64,000 bases of DNA, taken from NCBI RefSeq assembly GCF_030687715.1, contig NZ_CP117445.1:4701501-4765500 (forward strand), read 5' to 3'. The DNA comes from Pseudomonas sp. FP2196 (GTDB lineage Bacteria > Pseudomonadota > Gammaproteobacteria > Pseudomonadales > Pseudomonadaceae). Below, one piece after another: positions 17,935 through 27,867 of the stretch; position 1 is the first letter of the stretch; every line of letters starts with the position of its first letter. Under the pieces are notes generated by a model, which was not told the origin of the DNA, searched no databases, and was given only the letters and a program-made list of their open reading frames with translations. The position numbers and the translations under genes were made by a program.

Positions 17935-17943
17935 TCCCGCCGA

Positions 17944-17987
17944 CCTCACTGCGCGTGTTCATACGCCGCGCAGCGAGGCTTTTTTTA
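17944..17987 (+). terminator. Rho-independent terminator after the receptor
   Basis: CCTCACTGCGCG pairs with CGCGCAGCGAGG (one mismatch) and is followed by seven T. It separates the receptor from the heme oxygenase gene. Confidence 0.85.
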
Positions 17988-18046
17988 CTGTCCGGTGCTA
18001 TCCCGTTCGTCTCGTTATCAAGCGCCTCTTTTATCAAGGACACCCC

Positions 18047-18643
18047 ATGACCACTTCGGAAAAAGCCCTGCGTTCGCAACGTTTGAACCAGATCACTCAC
18101 GAGCCACACACCAAGCTCGACGCCCTGGTCAAAGCCCATGCGCCGTTCGAGACCCGCGCCAACTTCGCCCGGTTCGTCGTGGCGAAATACTTGTTCCAGT
18201 CGGAACTGGTTGAGCTGTACAACGATGCGCAACTGACGGCCATCGTCGCGGATCTGCCGGCTCGCTGCCGCGCTGAAGCCGCCAAGGCTGATTTGGCGGA
18301 TCTGGACACCGAAGTCCCGGCGCCGGTTGCCGGCGCCGTGAAAAACCCGAGCAAGGCCCGGGCGCTGGGCTGGATCTTCGTGTCTGAAGGTTCGAAGCTC
18401 GGTGCTGCGTTCCTGATCAAGCGTGCCGTGGCGCTGGAGCTGAGCGAAACGTTCGGTGCCCGTCATTTGGGTGAACCGGAAGGCGGCCGTGCCGAAGGCT
18501 GGAAAAGCTTCGTGCGCACTCTCGACTCGCTGCAGTTCACGGCCGAAGAGGAAGCCGAAGTCGAGCAAGGCGCGATTGACGCGTTCAACCGCTTCACCGT
18601 GCTGCTGGAACAGGCTTATGCCACAGAAGCCGAACCCGCCTGA
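18047..18643 (+). CDS. hemO: Biliverdin-producing heme oxygenase, PigA/HemO type
   Basis: Cytoplasmic enzyme that opens heme to release iron, CO and biliverdin. It has 198 residues, and LRSQRLNQITHEPH places the proximal heme ligand at His21. GWIFVSEGSKLGAAFLIKR is the distal helix. By alignment with P. aeruginosa PigA from memory, Asn14, Lys29 and Phe111 match its N19, K34 and F117, and Arg126 replaces K132. These residues are linked to the beta/delta product of PigA. It sits behind a terminator, so it likely has its own promoter. Together with the receptor it would complete heme-iron use. Confidence 0.95.
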   Translation: MTTSEKALRSQRLNQITHEPHTKLDALVKAHAPFETRANFARFVVAKYLFQSELVELYNDAQLTAIVADLPARCRAEAAKADLADLDTEVPAPVAGAVKNPSKARALGWIFVSEGSKLGAAFLIKRAVALELSETFGARHLGEPEGGRAEGWKSFVRTLDSLQFTAEEEAEVEQGAIDAFNRFTVLLEQAYATEAEPA

Positions 18644-18660
18644 AGCAACACTTATCCCCC

Positions 18661-18750
18661 TGTAGGAGTGAGCCTACTCGCGATGGCGTCCTGTCATTCA
18701 ACATGAATGTCGACTGATACACCGCTATCGCGAGCAGGCTCACTCCTACA
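18661..18750. repeat. REPIN-like doublet, GTAGGAGTGAGCC type
   Basis: TGTAGGAGTGAGCCTACTCG at the left and CGAGCAGGCTCACTCCTACA at the right. It follows hemO. The left arm has a C-to-A change in its stem. Confidence 0.9.
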
Positions 18751-18808
18751 GGGGAACTGCTTAAGCCTGTAAGATCCCGACTCCGCTTCAGAAGCCACCG
18801 CTGAGCCC

Positions 18809-19204
18809 ATGCCGCAACCCGCCTCCTCCAAACTCGCTCGCCTGCTGTTCGGCCTGCTGGCCTACGTCAGCCTCGGCATTGGCCTGATCGCCATCGTCGT
18901 ACCCGGCCTGCCGACCACCGAGTTCATCCTCCTCGCCGCCTGGGCCGCGACCCGCAGTTCGCCGCGCCTGAGTGCCTGGCTGGAAAACCATCGCTTGTTC
19001 GGGCCGATCCTGAACAACTGGCGCAACGGCAAGATCATCGCGCGCAAAGCCAAAATCAGCGCCACAGTGAGCATGCTGCTGTGTGCGACGTTGATGCTGG
19101 TGATGCTCGATCACGGCTGGCCGGTCTATCTGGCGATTGCCGGGATGAGCCTGGGTAATCTGTGGATCTGGTCGCGACCGGAAACCTTGCCCACCCCTTC
19201 CTGA
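18809..19204 (+). CDS. DUF454 (YbaN-like) inner-membrane protein
   Basis: Small membrane protein of 131 residues with one N-terminal helix pair (LFGLLAYVSLGIGLIAIVVP) and two C-terminal helices (MLLCATLMLVMLDHGWPVYL onward). VVPGLPTTEFILLAAWAATR and ENHRLFGPILNNWRNGKII are the conserved DUF454 segments. Function is unknown. Some family members lie near heme genes, as this one does, but that alone does not prove a role. Confidence 0.88.
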   Translation: MPQPASSKLARLLFGLLAYVSLGIGLIAIVVPGLPTTEFILLAAWAATRSSPRLSAWLENHRLFGPILNNWRNGKIIARKAKISATVSMLLCATLMLVMLDHGWPVYLAIAGMSLGNLWIWSRPETLPTPS

Positions 19205-19412
19205 ACCCGCGCAACAACACTGAAACTTCCCTGTAATTAATCGCCTTTTCAGCACATTCCCCTGCGCAAACGTTTAGCGCTGACCGTTCGTCGGCGACCC
19301 GCTCATGCGCCCTCGCTCCGCGCCGATGAGCATTGCATGGCGCTGAATGGATTTGGCGAACCGGGTAGTTCATGCCCGACAGCCACCCGTTTATTCATTC
19401 GCGAGAACGCCC

Positions 19413-21551
19413 ATGTTCGACTCTCTTTCCATTCGCCTGAAAATCGTTCTGCTCTCCGGTCTGTGCCTGCTCGGTGTGGTTGCGCTGATCGTCGGCATGA
19501 ACATTTACCAGACCAACCAGAACGACGAACTGGTCAGCAACTCCAGCAGCAAGATGCTCACCGCCAGTGTGCAGAACCTGCTGCAAGCCAAAGCCGCCGA
19601 ACAAGCGGTGCGGGTGCAGAAGACCTTCGGCGAAAGCCTGACGGTCATCACCGCAGTGGCCGACCAGATCAAGGACATGCGCGTCATGGCGGCCAAGCGT
19701 TCGCTGGACGCTGGCGCCCTGCGTGAAGAGTTGAACCTGAGCCTGAAAACCGCGTTCGAGCGCAACGACAAAGTGCTCGGCATCTGGCTCGCCTTCGAAC
19801 CCAACGGGCTGGACGGCAAGGACAGCGAATTCGCCAACGACGCGGCCCGCCAGTCCAACGAATCCGGACGTTTCGCCACGTACTGGAGCCGTGCCGGCGG
19901 CGCCGCGCTGAACACGGTCATGGTCGAAGAGGACATGACCAAGACCACCCTTAGCCTCAGCGGCACGCCGTACAACAGTTGGTATACCTGCCCTCGCGAC
20001 AACAAGCGCACCTGCCTGCTCGACCCGTATGCCGATACCGTCGGTGGCAAGGAAATGCTCATGACGACCATTTCCGTGCCGTTGATCGTCGATGGCAAAG
20101 CCATCGGCGTGGCCGGCATCGACATCGCCCTCGACGCCCTGCAAGCGGCCGCCGTGGACTCCCAGCGCAACCTGTTCAACAACGCCGGGCACATGCTGAT
20201 CGTCTCAGGCAGCGGCGTGTTGGCTGCGGACAGTTCGGATGCTGCCAAGGTCGGTAAAAAGATCGGCGACACCCTCGGTGCCGATGGCAAGGACGTGCTG
20301 CAACTGCTCGGCAGCGGCACTCCGAAAATTCTGGAACAGGGCGACCTGATCCGCGCGGTGTACCCGGTCGATCCGATTGGTAATTCGCGAGCGTGGGGCG
20401 TGGTCATCGACCTGCCAAAACAGGTGCTGCTGGCCGACTCGGTCAAACTGCAAGCGGTGCTCGACGACGCACAGGAAACCGGCGTGTTTACCGCACTGGC
20501 GGTGGCTGTTGTTGCCGGGCTGATTGGCTTGTTGCTGATCTGGCTCACGGCTTCGGGCGTCACGCGTCCGATCAACAGCGTCGCCGAGATGCTGAAGAAC
20601 ATCGCCAGCGGTGAAGGCGATCTGACTCAGCGCTTGAACTACAGCAAGCACGATGAATTGGGCGAACTGGTGAACTGGTTCAACCGTTTCCTCGACAAGC
20701 TGCAACCGACCATCGCGCAGATCAAACAGAGCATCACCGAGGCGCGCGGCACCGCCGACCAGTCTTCGGAAATCGCCCGCCAGACCAGCGAAGGCATGCA
20801 GGTGCAGTTCCGCGAAATCGACCAGGTTGCCACCGCCTCCAACGAAATGAGCGCCACTGCCCACGACGTTGCGAACAGCGCGTCGAACGCGGCCAATGCC
20901 GCCAAGGGTGCCGACCAGTCGGCCAAGGACGGCATGTCGATCATCGAGCGCAGCACCCGCGATATCAATCAACTGGCCGATGAAGTCAGCAAAGCGGTGA
21001 CCGAAGTCGAAGCGCTGGCAGTCAACAGCGAGCAGATCGGCTCGGTACTGGAAGTGATCCGCAGCATCGCCGAACAGACCAACCTGCTGGCCCTCAACGC
21101 TGCCATCGAAGCGGCCCGCGCCGGTGAGAGCGGCCGCGGTTTCGCCGTGGTGGCGGACGAGGTGCGCAACCTGGCCAAACGCACGCAGGATTCGGTGGAA
21201 GAAATTCGCGTAGTCATCGAGAAGATTCAGAACGGCACCCGTGGCGTGGTGGCGACCATGCATTCGAGCCAGACCCAGGCCCACAACAACGCCGGGCAGA
21301 TTCGTCAGGCGGTGGATGCGCTGGGCAAGATCAGCGATGCGGTGACCGTGATCAGCGACATGAACCTGCAAATCGCCAGTGCCGCCGAACAGCAGAGCGC
21401 GGTGGCTGAAGAGGTTAACCGCAATGTTTCGGCGATTCGTACCGTGACTGAAACCCTGACCGGTCAAGCCACGGAATCGGCGGCGATCAGCAGCCAGCTC
21501 AATGCCCTGGCGAGCCAGCAGATGAAATTGATGGATCAGTTCCGGGTATAA
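19413..21551 (+). CDS. Methyl-accepting chemotaxis protein, dCache sensor
   Basis: Transmembrane chemoreceptor of 712 residues; ATG at 19413 ([20 protein letters not shown]). The first helix spans about residues 9-30. A periplasmic sensor of about 330 residues follows, with a dCache look ([20 protein letters not shown] and [20 protein letters not shown]). The second helix is [20 protein letters not shown], then HAMP and the cytoplasmic hairpin with tip [20 protein letters not shown]. No C-terminal CheR-binding pentapeptide is seen (ends MDQFRV). The ligand is unknown. No che genes lie nearby, as is normal for orphan receptors. Confidence 0.93.
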   Translation: MFDSLSIRLKIVLLSGLCLLGVVALIVGMNIYQTNQNDELVSNSSSKMLTASVQNLLQAKAAEQAVRVQKTFGESLTVITAVADQIKDMRVMAAKRSLDAGALREELNLSLKTAFERNDKVLGIWLAFEPNGLDGKDSEFANDAARQSNESGRFATYWSRAGGAALNTVMVEEDMTKTTLSLSGTPYNSWYTCPRDNKRTCLLDPYADTVGGKEMLMTTISVPLIVDGKAIGVAGIDIALDALQAAAVDSQRNLFNNAGHMLIVSGSGVLAADSSDAAKVGKKIGDTLGADGKDVLQLLGSGTPKILEQGDLIRAVYPVDPIGNSRAWGVVIDLPKQVLLADSVKLQAVLDDAQETGVFTALAVAVVAGLIGLLLIWLTASGVTRPINSVAEMLKNIASGEGDLTQRLNYSKHDELGELVNWFNRFLDKLQPTIAQIKQSITEARGTADQSSEIARQTSEGMQVQFREIDQVATASNEMSATAHDVANSASNAANAAKGADQSAKDGMSIIERSTRDINQLADEVSKAVTEVEALAVNSEQIGSVLEVIRSIAEQTNLLALNAAIEAARAGESGRGFAVVADEVRNLAKRTQDSVEEIRVVIEKIQNGTRGVVATMHSSQTQAHNNAGQIRQAVDALGKISDAVTVISDMNLQIASAAEQQSAVAEEVNRNVSAIRTVTETLTGQATESAAISSQLNALASQQMKLMDQFRV

Positions 21552-21569
21552 CAATCCGGCAGAAATCCC

Positions 21570-21659
21570 TGTGGGAGCGAGCCTGCTCGCGAAGAGGTCG
21601 TCAAATCCAACACCTTTGTTGACTGACACACCGCTTTCGCGAGCAGGCTCGCTCCCACA
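21570..21659. repeat. REPIN-like doublet, GTGGGAGCGAGCC type
   Basis: TGTGGGAGCGAGCCTGCTCG at the left and CGAGCAGGCTCGCTCCCACA at the right, lying between the chemoreceptor and CoA-transferase genes. Confidence 0.92.
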
Positions 21660-21743
21660 GGGGTACGTGTTCTGCTCAGGGAATTTCATCTGAGCTGACA
21701 TTCTTTTGCACTATCATCGCCCTCTCGCTCCGGAGGGCCTTCG

Positions 21744-23090
21744 ATGACTGATTTACTCACGTCCATTCAAGCCGCACTCGGCTTGCCGCGCACGCCAATT
21801 CCGTTCACTGGTCGTGGCGCCCTGCCCTCGGCGTTTGCCGTCACCGACGTTGCCTGCGCCAGCGTTGCCGCTGCCGCTCAGGCCGTCAGCGAATTGATCG
21901 AGCAACAAACCGCTCGCCTGCCCGCCGTTGAAGTCGACCGGCGTCTGGCCTCGTTCTGGTTCGCCACCTCGCTGCGTCCCATTGGCTGGCAAGTGCCGCC
22001 GTTGTGGGATCCCGTCGCCGGCGACTACGCGACCCGGGACGGCTGGATCCGCCTGCACACCAACGCCCCGCATCATCGCGCTGCCGCTGAACGCGTGCTG
22101 GGTGCCTGTGCCGATCGTGCTGCGATGGCGGCGAAAGTCGCGCAGTGGGCGAGTCAGGATCTGGAGCAAGCGGTGGTCGCCGCCAAGGGCTGCGCTGCCG
22201 AGATGCGCAGTTGGGCGCAGTGGCAACAACATCCACAAGGGCTGGCGGTAAATGCCGAGCCGCTCGTTCAGTTCATTGACCAGCCGGACGAGCAGCGCAA
22301 ACCGTGGCAAGGCTCGCTGGCGCAGCCGCTGGCCGGGATCAAAGTGCTGGACTTGACGCGGGTACTCGCCGGGCCCACCGCCAGCCGTTTTCTTGCAGGG
22401 TTTGGCGCCGACGTGTTGCGCATCGATCCGCCGACCTGGAACGAACCGGGCGTGGTGCCGGAAGTCACCCTCGGCAAACGTTGCGCGCGACTGGATCTGC
22501 ATGATCCAGCGGATCGCTTGGTGTTCGAAAACTTATTGAAGGACGCCGACATTCTGCTCCACGGCTACCGCGCCGATGCGCTGGAGCACCTTGGCTTCGG
22601 CGTCGAGCGCCGCCGGCAACTGGCGCCGGGGCTGATCGACGCCTGCCTCAACGCCTATGGCTGGAGCGGACCGTGGCAGAACCGCCGCGGTTTCGACAGT
22701 CTGGTGCAGATGAGCAGCGGCATCGCCGAGACCGGACAGCGCTGGAAGCAGGCCGACAAACCGACGCCTTTGCCGGTGCAGGCACTGGATCATGCGACCG
22801 GGTATTTGATGGCGGCGAGTGCGATCAGGTTGCTGAGCGAGCGGTTGCGCAGTGGTCGCGGGGGCTCGGCGAGGTTGTCGCTGGCGCGTACGGCGAAGTT
22901 GCTGATGGAGTACGGGCCGGGGACGAGTGACGCACTACGCGCCGAGGATGTGCAGGATCAAAGTTCGCAGGTGGAGCAGACACCGTGGGGGCCTGCGCAT
23001 CGGTTGCAGGTGCCGGTGAAGATCAGCGGGACGCCGATGCACTGGAGTTTGCCGGCCACAGAACTGGGTTCGCATCCCCCGAAGTGGTGA
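21744..23090 (+). CDS. CaiB/BaiF-type (family III) CoA-transferase with rearranged domain order
   Basis: Likely transfers CoA between carboxylic acids; substrate unknown. It has 448 residues. The Rossmann part starts only near residue 190 (LAGIKVLDLTRVLAGPTASR), continues with GADVLRIDPP and has a candidate catalytic Asp in RRGFDSLVQMSSGIA. The first 190 residues contain a stretch like the family's usual second domain (YATRDGWIRLHTNAP, then HHRAAAERVLG). The order therefore looks swapped compared with normal members, as in a permuted or partly duplicated protein. It ends in a short tail after the usual core. Neighbours give no pathway. Confidence 0.8.
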   Translation: MTDLLTSIQAALGLPRTPIPFTGRGALPSAFAVTDVACASVAAAAQAVSELIEQQTARLPAVEVDRRLASFWFATSLRPIGWQVPPLWDPVAGDYATRDGWIRLHTNAPHHRAAAERVLGACADRAAMAAKVAQWASQDLEQAVVAAKGCAAEMRSWAQWQQHPQGLAVNAEPLVQFIDQPDEQRKPWQGSLAQPLAGIKVLDLTRVLAGPTASRFLAGFGADVLRIDPPTWNEPGVVPEVTLGKRCARLDLHDPADRLVFENLLKDADILLHGYRADALEHLGFGVERRRQLAPGLIDACLNAYGWSGPWQNRRGFDSLVQMSSGIAETGQRWKQADKPTPLPVQALDHATGYLMAASAIRLLSERLRSGRGGSARLSLARTAKLLMEYGPGTSDALRAEDVQDQSSQVEQTPWGPAHRLQVPVKISGTPMHWSLPATELGSHPPKW

Positions 23091-23106
23091 GGTCTGTTGT
23101 GGCCTT

Positions 23107-23171
23107 ATCGCTGGCAAGCCAGCTCCCACAGCGTTTAACGCAAACCCTGTGGGAGCTGGCTTGCCAGCGAT
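23107..23171. repeat. Palindromic doublet, GTGGGAGCTGGCTTGCC type, inverted order
   Basis: ATCGCTGGCAAGCCAGCTCC at the left and GGAGCTGGCTTGCCAGCGAT at the right, with CCACA and TGTGG facing inward. This is the opposite arrangement to the copy at 50776-50865. It sits between convergent genes. Confidence 0.88.
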
Positions 23172-23215
23172 GAGGCCTGCCCTGACAACACAAATAATGG
23201 ATCCTTCAATCAACC

Positions 23216-24643
23216 TCACAACGACAACACCCCGCTGTACAAACCATACGCCGCCAGCCCGGCACCGATGATCACGCAGGTGAAAATGCCCTTCTCGACA
23301 TGCGTGAATAACGGCTCACCCTGCTCATGCTTGGCCTTGGCAAACAGGATCACCCCCGGTGCATACAGCAACGCCGACAGCAGCAAATACTTGACCCCGC
23401 CGGCATACAACAACCACACCGCATAACACAGGGCGATACCACCGATCAGCAGATCCTTGGTGCGTTCAGCCGAGGCATGTTCGTAGGTTTCACCCCGCCC
23501 GCTCAACAACACGGCGTAAGCCGCCGACCACAGATACGGCACCAGAATCATCGACGAGGCCAAGTAAATCAGACTGGTGTAAGTGCCCTCCGAGAACAAC
23601 GTGATCAGCAGGAAAATCTGGATCATCACGTTGGTCAGCCATAACGCATTGACCGGCACATGGTTCTTGTTTTCCTTCTTCAGGAACGCCGGCATGGTCT
23701 TGTCCTTGGCCGTGGCGAAGAGGATTTCCGCACACAACAGCGCCCACGACAGCAATGCGCCGAGCAGCGAGATCGCCAGACCGATGCTGATCGCCAGCGC
23801 TCCCCACGGCCCGACGATATGCTCCAGCACCGCCGCCAGCGAAGGGTTCTGCAATTGCGCCAGTTCTGGCTGGCTCATGATCCCCAGCGACAGCACATTG
23901 ACCAGCACCAGCAACGCCAGCACGCCGATAAAACCGATCACCGTGGCGCGACCGACGTCACTGCGTTTCTGCGCCCGCGCCGAGTACACGCTCGCCCCCT
24001 CGATACCGATGAACACGAACACCGTCACCAGCATCATGTTGCGTACCTGATCCATCACCCCGCCGAAACTCGGGTTGCTACGGCCCCAGATATCACGGGT
24101 AAAAACGTCAGCCTTGAACGCCACGGCAGCGATGACGATGAACATGATCAGCGGGACGATTTTGGCCACGGTGGTCACCTGGTTGATGAACGCCGCCTCT
24201 TTGATCCCGCGCATCACCAGAAAATGCACGGCCCACAGCAGCACCGAGGCGCAGCCAATGGCAATGGGTGTGTTGCCTTGGCCGAACACAGGAAAGAAAT
24301 AGCCGAGGGTGCTGAACAACAACACGAAATAGCCGACATTGCCCAGCCAGGCGCTGATCCAGTAACCCCACGCCGACGAGAACCCCATGTAGTCACCAAA
24401 CCCGGCCTTGGCATAGGCGTATACCCCCGAGTCCAGTTCGGGTTTGCGATTGGCCAGGGTCTGAAACACGAAGGCGAGGGTCAACATGCCGATCGCGGTA
24501 ATTCCCCAACCGATCAGAATCGCACCGGCATCGGCCCGTGCCGCCATGTTTTGCGGAAGGGAAAAAATCCCCCCGCCAATCATCGACCCCACCACCAGGG
24601 CGATCAACGCACCCAGTTGCAGCTTTTGCGTCGGTTGCGACAT
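23216..24643 (-). CDS. arcD: Arginine/ornithine antiporter (ArcD paralogue 1)
   Basis: Inner-membrane APC-family exchanger, 475 residues from ATG at 24643 (MSQPTQKLQLG), with GGGAG before it. About 12 to 13 hydrophobic segments are visible. [20 protein letters not shown] is the substrate-site helix of APC basic-amino-acid antiporters. It is very similar to the divergent gene at 25080 through the whole length, for example [20 protein letters not shown] in both. It is alone on its strand, apart from the arc operon. It could be a duplicate with a changed substrate or a changed control region. Confidence 0.92.
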   Translation of the reverse strand: MSQPTQKLQLGALIALVVGSMIGGGIFSLPQNMAARADAGAILIGWGITAIGMLTLAFVFQTLANRKPELDSGVYAYAKAGFGDYMGFSSAWGYWISAWLGNVGYFVLLFSTLGYFFPVFGQGNTPIAIGCASVLLWAVHFLVMRGIKEAAFINQVTTVAKIVPLIMFIVIAAVAFKADVFTRDIWGRSNPSFGGVMDQVRNMMLVTVFVFIGIEGASVYSARAQKRSDVGRATVIGFIGVLALLVLVNVLSLGIMSQPELAQLQNPSLAAVLEHIVGPWGALAISIGLAISLLGALLSWALLCAEILFATAKDKTMPAFLKKENKNHVPVNALWLTNVMIQIFLLITLFSEGTYTSLIYLASSMILVPYLWSAAYAVLLSGRGETYEHASAERTKDLLIGGIALCYAVWLLYAGGVKYLLLSALLYAPGVILFAKAKHEQGEPLFTHVEKGIFTCVIIGAGLAAYGLYSGVLSL

Positions 24644-25079
24644 TCCAGTCTCCCTTTCCAACTTGTGCACGCATCACAAGATGTTGCTTTTAACTAAACG
24701 GATAAAGCGTAAGTACGTTTCTTGAATAACGCCAATTAACGCCATCCATATATAGCCAATGGCGCTAAAGGCTAATACGGATAGTCGCTTTTGTGCGCTG
24801 TTGCTGATTATTCGATTCTGTACTGAAAACAGAGATGGAAAATTTGCCAAAACCTGAAAAAGAACTAGCGTGATAATTCAAAAGTAATAGGAGCTATTCC
24901 CAGTCATATCTGAAAAACGCCTGTGGGACGGGCCTTTCAGGCAACAGCTTTATGCCACCAGGCGTTTTATAAGTCATTCATTAACAATGGAATGTGCCTA
25001 TGAACTGATCTATGTCAGTTGTTTGAACAGTCAACAGAACTACGCTGTGAACTCTTCTTTCCTGCAATGGAGTCATGCA
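24644..25079. other. Divergent arcD1/arcD2 control region
   Basis: 436 bp, clearly more AT-rich than the genes. It holds an inverted repeat (CGCCAT at 24740-24745 and ATGGCG at 24759-24764) and the nested hairpin at 24914-24968. I searched by eye for TTGAT-N4-ATCAA (the ANR box that controls arc in P. aeruginosa) and saw none. Confidence 0.7.
24914..24968 (+). promoter_or_regulatory. Nested hairpin in the arcD2 leader region
   Basis: AAAACGCCTG pairs perfectly with CAGGCGTTTT over a 35-base loop that itself contains complementary GCCT and AGGC. It lies 112 bases upstream of the arcD2 start. It may be a leader structure or terminator-like element; only a short T-run follows. Confidence 0.5.
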
Positions 25080-26507
25080 ATGTCTGAAGCTCCTGGAAAA
25101 CTACGACTAGGTGCACTGGTTGCATTGGTAGTCGGCTCAATGATCGGTGGCGGGATATTCTCTTTGCCACAAAACATGGCCGCCAGCGCTGATGTCGGCG
25201 CAGTGCTGATCGGTTGGGCCATCACCGCTGTCGGCATGCTCACCCTCGCTTTTGTCTTTCAAACCCTGGCCAATCGAAAGCCTGACCTGGACGGCGGCGT
25301 GTACGCCTACGCCAAGGCCGGGTTCGGCGATTACATGGGTTTCTCTTCGGCCTGGGGTTACTGGATCAGTGCCTGGCTGGGCAACGTCGGTTACTTCGTT
25401 CTGTTGTTCAGCACCCTCGGCTATTTCTTTCCGGTATTCGGCGAAGGCAACACGGTTGCCGCCGTCATCGGCGCTTCGGTGCTGCTGTGGGCCGTGCACT
25501 TTCTGGTGCTGCGCGGGATCAAGGAAGCGGCGTTCATCAACCTGGTGACCACGGTCGCCAAGGTCGTGCCACTGCTGCTGTTTGTCCTGATCGCGGTCTT
25601 CGCCTTCAAACTGGACATCTTCACCGCCGACATCTGGGGTGTGAAAAACCCTGATCTGGGCAGTGTGATGAACCAGGTGCGCAACATGATGCTGGTCACC
25701 GTGTGGGTGTTCATCGGTATCGAAGGCGCGAGCATCTTCTCGGCCCGGGCGGAAAAACGCTCCGACGTCGGTAAGGCCACCGTGATTGGTTTCATCACCG
25801 TGTTGCTGTTTCTGGTGCTGGTGAACGTGCTGTCGCTGGGCATCATGACTCAGCCAGAGCTGGCCAAACTGCAGAACCCGTCGATGGCCGCCGTGCTTGA
25901 GCACGTGGTCGGGCCATGGGGGGCGGCGCTGATCAGCGTCGGCTTGATCATCTCGTTGCTGGGGGCGCTGCTGTCTTGGGTGCTGCTGTGCGCGGAGATC
26001 ATGTTCGCCGCCGCCAAAGACCACACCATGCCGGCGTTTCTGCGCAAGGAAAACGCCAACCACGTGCCGGTCAACGCCCTGTGGCTGACCAACGCGATGG
26101 TGCAGATTTTCCTGATCATCACCCTGTTCTCGGCCAGCACTTACCTGTCGCTGATCTACCTCGCCACTTCGATGATTCTGGTGCCCTACCTGTGGTCGGC
26201 GGCCTACGCCCTGCTGCTGGCGGTGCGCGGCGAAACCTACGAAGGCTTTGCAGCCGAGCGGCGCAAGGATCTGATCATCGGCGGTATCGCCCTGATCTAC
26301 GCGGTCTGGCTGCTGTATGCCGGCGGGATTAAATACCTGCTGCTCTCGGCCCTGCTCTATGCCCCCGGCGCGATCCTGTTCGCCAAGGCCAAGCTGGAAC
26401 TCAAACAAGCGGTTTTCACCAACGTCGAGAAGCTGATTTTCGCCGCGGTGGTCGTCGGTGCCCTGGTGGCAGCCTACGGTCTCTACGACGGCTTCCTGAC
26501 TCTGTAA
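25080..26507 (+). CDS. arcD: Arginine/ornithine antiporter (ArcD paralogue 2)
   Basis: Imports arginine in exchange for ornithine for the deiminase route. ATG at 25080 ([11 protein letters not shown]) gives 475 residues, the same length as the divergent copy; TGGAG lies upstream. [20 protein letters not shown] and [20 protein letters not shown] are shared with paralogue 1, and about 12 transmembrane segments are seen. It starts the arcDABC series, with arcA 34 bases downstream. I assign the arc-operon role to this copy because of that linkage. Confidence 0.95.
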   Translation: MSEAPGKLRLGALVALVVGSMIGGGIFSLPQNMAASADVGAVLIGWAITAVGMLTLAFVFQTLANRKPDLDGGVYAYAKAGFGDYMGFSSAWGYWISAWLGNVGYFVLLFSTLGYFFPVFGEGNTVAAVIGASVLLWAVHFLVLRGIKEAAFINLVTTVAKVVPLLLFVLIAVFAFKLDIFTADIWGVKNPDLGSVMNQVRNMMLVTVWVFIGIEGASIFSARAEKRSDVGKATVIGFITVLLFLVLVNVLSLGIMTQPELAKLQNPSMAAVLEHVVGPWGAALISVGLIISLLGALLSWVLLCAEIMFAAAKDHTMPAFLRKENANHVPVNALWLTNAMVQIFLIITLFSASTYLSLIYLATSMILVPYLWSAAYALLLAVRGETYEGFAAERRKDLIIGGIALIYAVWLLYAGGIKYLLLSALLYAPGAILFAKAKLELKQAVFTNVEKLIFAAVVVGALVAAYGLYDGFLTL

Positions 26508-26541
26508 TTGCCCAAAGTTTTATCTCTGGAGGATCACTGCA

Positions 26542-27798
26542 ATGACCACGGAAAAAGTTAAGTACGGCGTACATTCCGAAGCCGGCAAACTGCGCAAAGT
26601 CATGGTCTGCTCCCCTGGTCTGGCCCATCAGCGGCTGACCCCGAACAACTGCGATGAACTGCTGTTCGACGATGTGCTGTGGGTCGCCCAGGCCAAGCGC
26701 GACCACTTCGACTTCGTCACCAAAATGCGTGAGCGCGGGATCGATGTGCTGGAAATGCACAACCTGCTCACCGACATCGTCGCCATCCCGGAAGCGCTGG
26801 ACTGGATTCTCGAGCGCAAGGTCACCGCGGACTCGGTAGGCTTGGGCCTGATCAGCGAAGTGAAATCCTGGCTGAAAAGCCTGGAGCCGCGCCACATCGC
26901 CGAATTCCTGATCGGCGGTGTCTCCGCCGATGATCTGCCGGACAGCTTCGGTGGCAAGATCATTCAGATGTACCGCGACTTCCTCGGCCACTCCAGCTTC
27001 ATCCTGCCGCCGCTGCCAAACACCCAGTTCACCCGCGACACCACGTGCTGGATCTACGGTGGCGTAACGCTGAACCCGATGTACTGGCCGGCGCGTCGTC
27101 AGGAAACCCTGCTGACCACCGCCATCTACAAATTCCACCCGCAGTTCACCAACGCCGATTTCGAGATCTGGTACGGCGACCCGGACAAGGATCATGGCAG
27201 CGCCACCCTTGAGGGCGGCGACGTGATGCCGATCGGCAACGGCGTGGTGTTGATCGGCATGGGCGAGCGCTCATCCCGTCAGGCCATCGGCCAACTGGCG
27301 CTGAACCTGTTCAAGAACAAGGCGGTGGAAAAGGTCATCGTCGCCGGACTGCCAAAGTCCCGCGCCGCAATGCACCTGGACACCGTGTTCAGCTTCTGCG
27401 ACCGCGACCTGGTGACGATTTTCCCAGAGGTGGTGAATCAGATCGTCGCCTTCACCCTGCGCCCTGACGAAAGCAAACAAGGCGGCATCGACATCCGCCG
27501 CGAAGAAACCAACTTTCTCGACACCGTCGCCGCCGCCCTCAAACTGCCGAAGCTGCGCGTGGTGGAAACCGGCGGCAACAGCTTCGCCGCCGAACGCGAG
27601 CAATGGGACGACGGCAACAACGTGGTGGCTGTGGAACCGGGTGTGGTCATCGGCTACGACCGCAATACCTACACCAACACCCTGCTGCGCAAGGCAGGCG
27701 TGGAGGTCATCACCATCAGCGCCGGGGAACTGGGCCGTGGTCGCGGCGGCGGCCACTGCATGACCTGCCCGATCATCCGCGACCCGATCGATTACTAA
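26542..27798 (+). CDS. arcA: Arginine deiminase
   Basis: Converts arginine to citrulline and ammonia. It has 418 residues, the length of the P. aeruginosa enzyme, and a GGAGG ribosome binding site. Catalytic Cys406 is in [11 protein letters not shown] near the C-terminus; His and Asp partners lie in [10 protein letters not shown] and in [25 protein letters not shown] is conserved substrate-site sequence. Second gene of the arc operon. Confidence 0.97.
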   Translation: MTTEKVKYGVHSEAGKLRKVMVCSPGLAHQRLTPNNCDELLFDDVLWVAQAKRDHFDFVTKMRERGIDVLEMHNLLTDIVAIPEALDWILERKVTADSVGLGLISEVKSWLKSLEPRHIAEFLIGGVSADDLPDSFGGKIIQMYRDFLGHSSFILPPLPNTQFTRDTTCWIYGGVTLNPMYWPARRQETLLTTAIYKFHPQFTNADFEIWYGDPDKDHGSATLEGGDVMPIGNGVVLIGMGERSSRQAIGQLALNLFKNKAVEKVIVAGLPKSRAAMHLDTVFSFCDRDLVTIFPEVVNQIVAFTLRPDESKQGGIDIRREETNFLDTVAAALKLPKLRVVETGGNSFAAEREQWDDGNNVVAVEPGVVIGYDRNTYTNTLLRKAGVEVITISAGELGRGRGGGHCMTCPIIRDPIDY

Positions 27799-27807
27799 AC
27801 CTCTGAG

Positions 27808-27839
27808 CCCTGGCCGGCACTTATAAAGTGCGGCCAGGG
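27808..27839 (+). other. Stable hairpin between arcA and arcB
   Basis: CCCTGGCCGGCACTT pairs with AAGTGCGGCCAGGG across a 3-base loop, with one bulged base. No T-run follows, so it is more likely an mRNA-stability or processing stem than a terminator. Confidence 0.7.
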
Positions 27840-27867
27840 GGATAACCGACACCGAAGGAGATCCATC

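Noticed and set aside
19260..19330. Sigma-28 flagellar promoter before the chemoreceptor (GCCGATGA near 19322)
   Set aside because: No matching -35 TAAA at the right distance.
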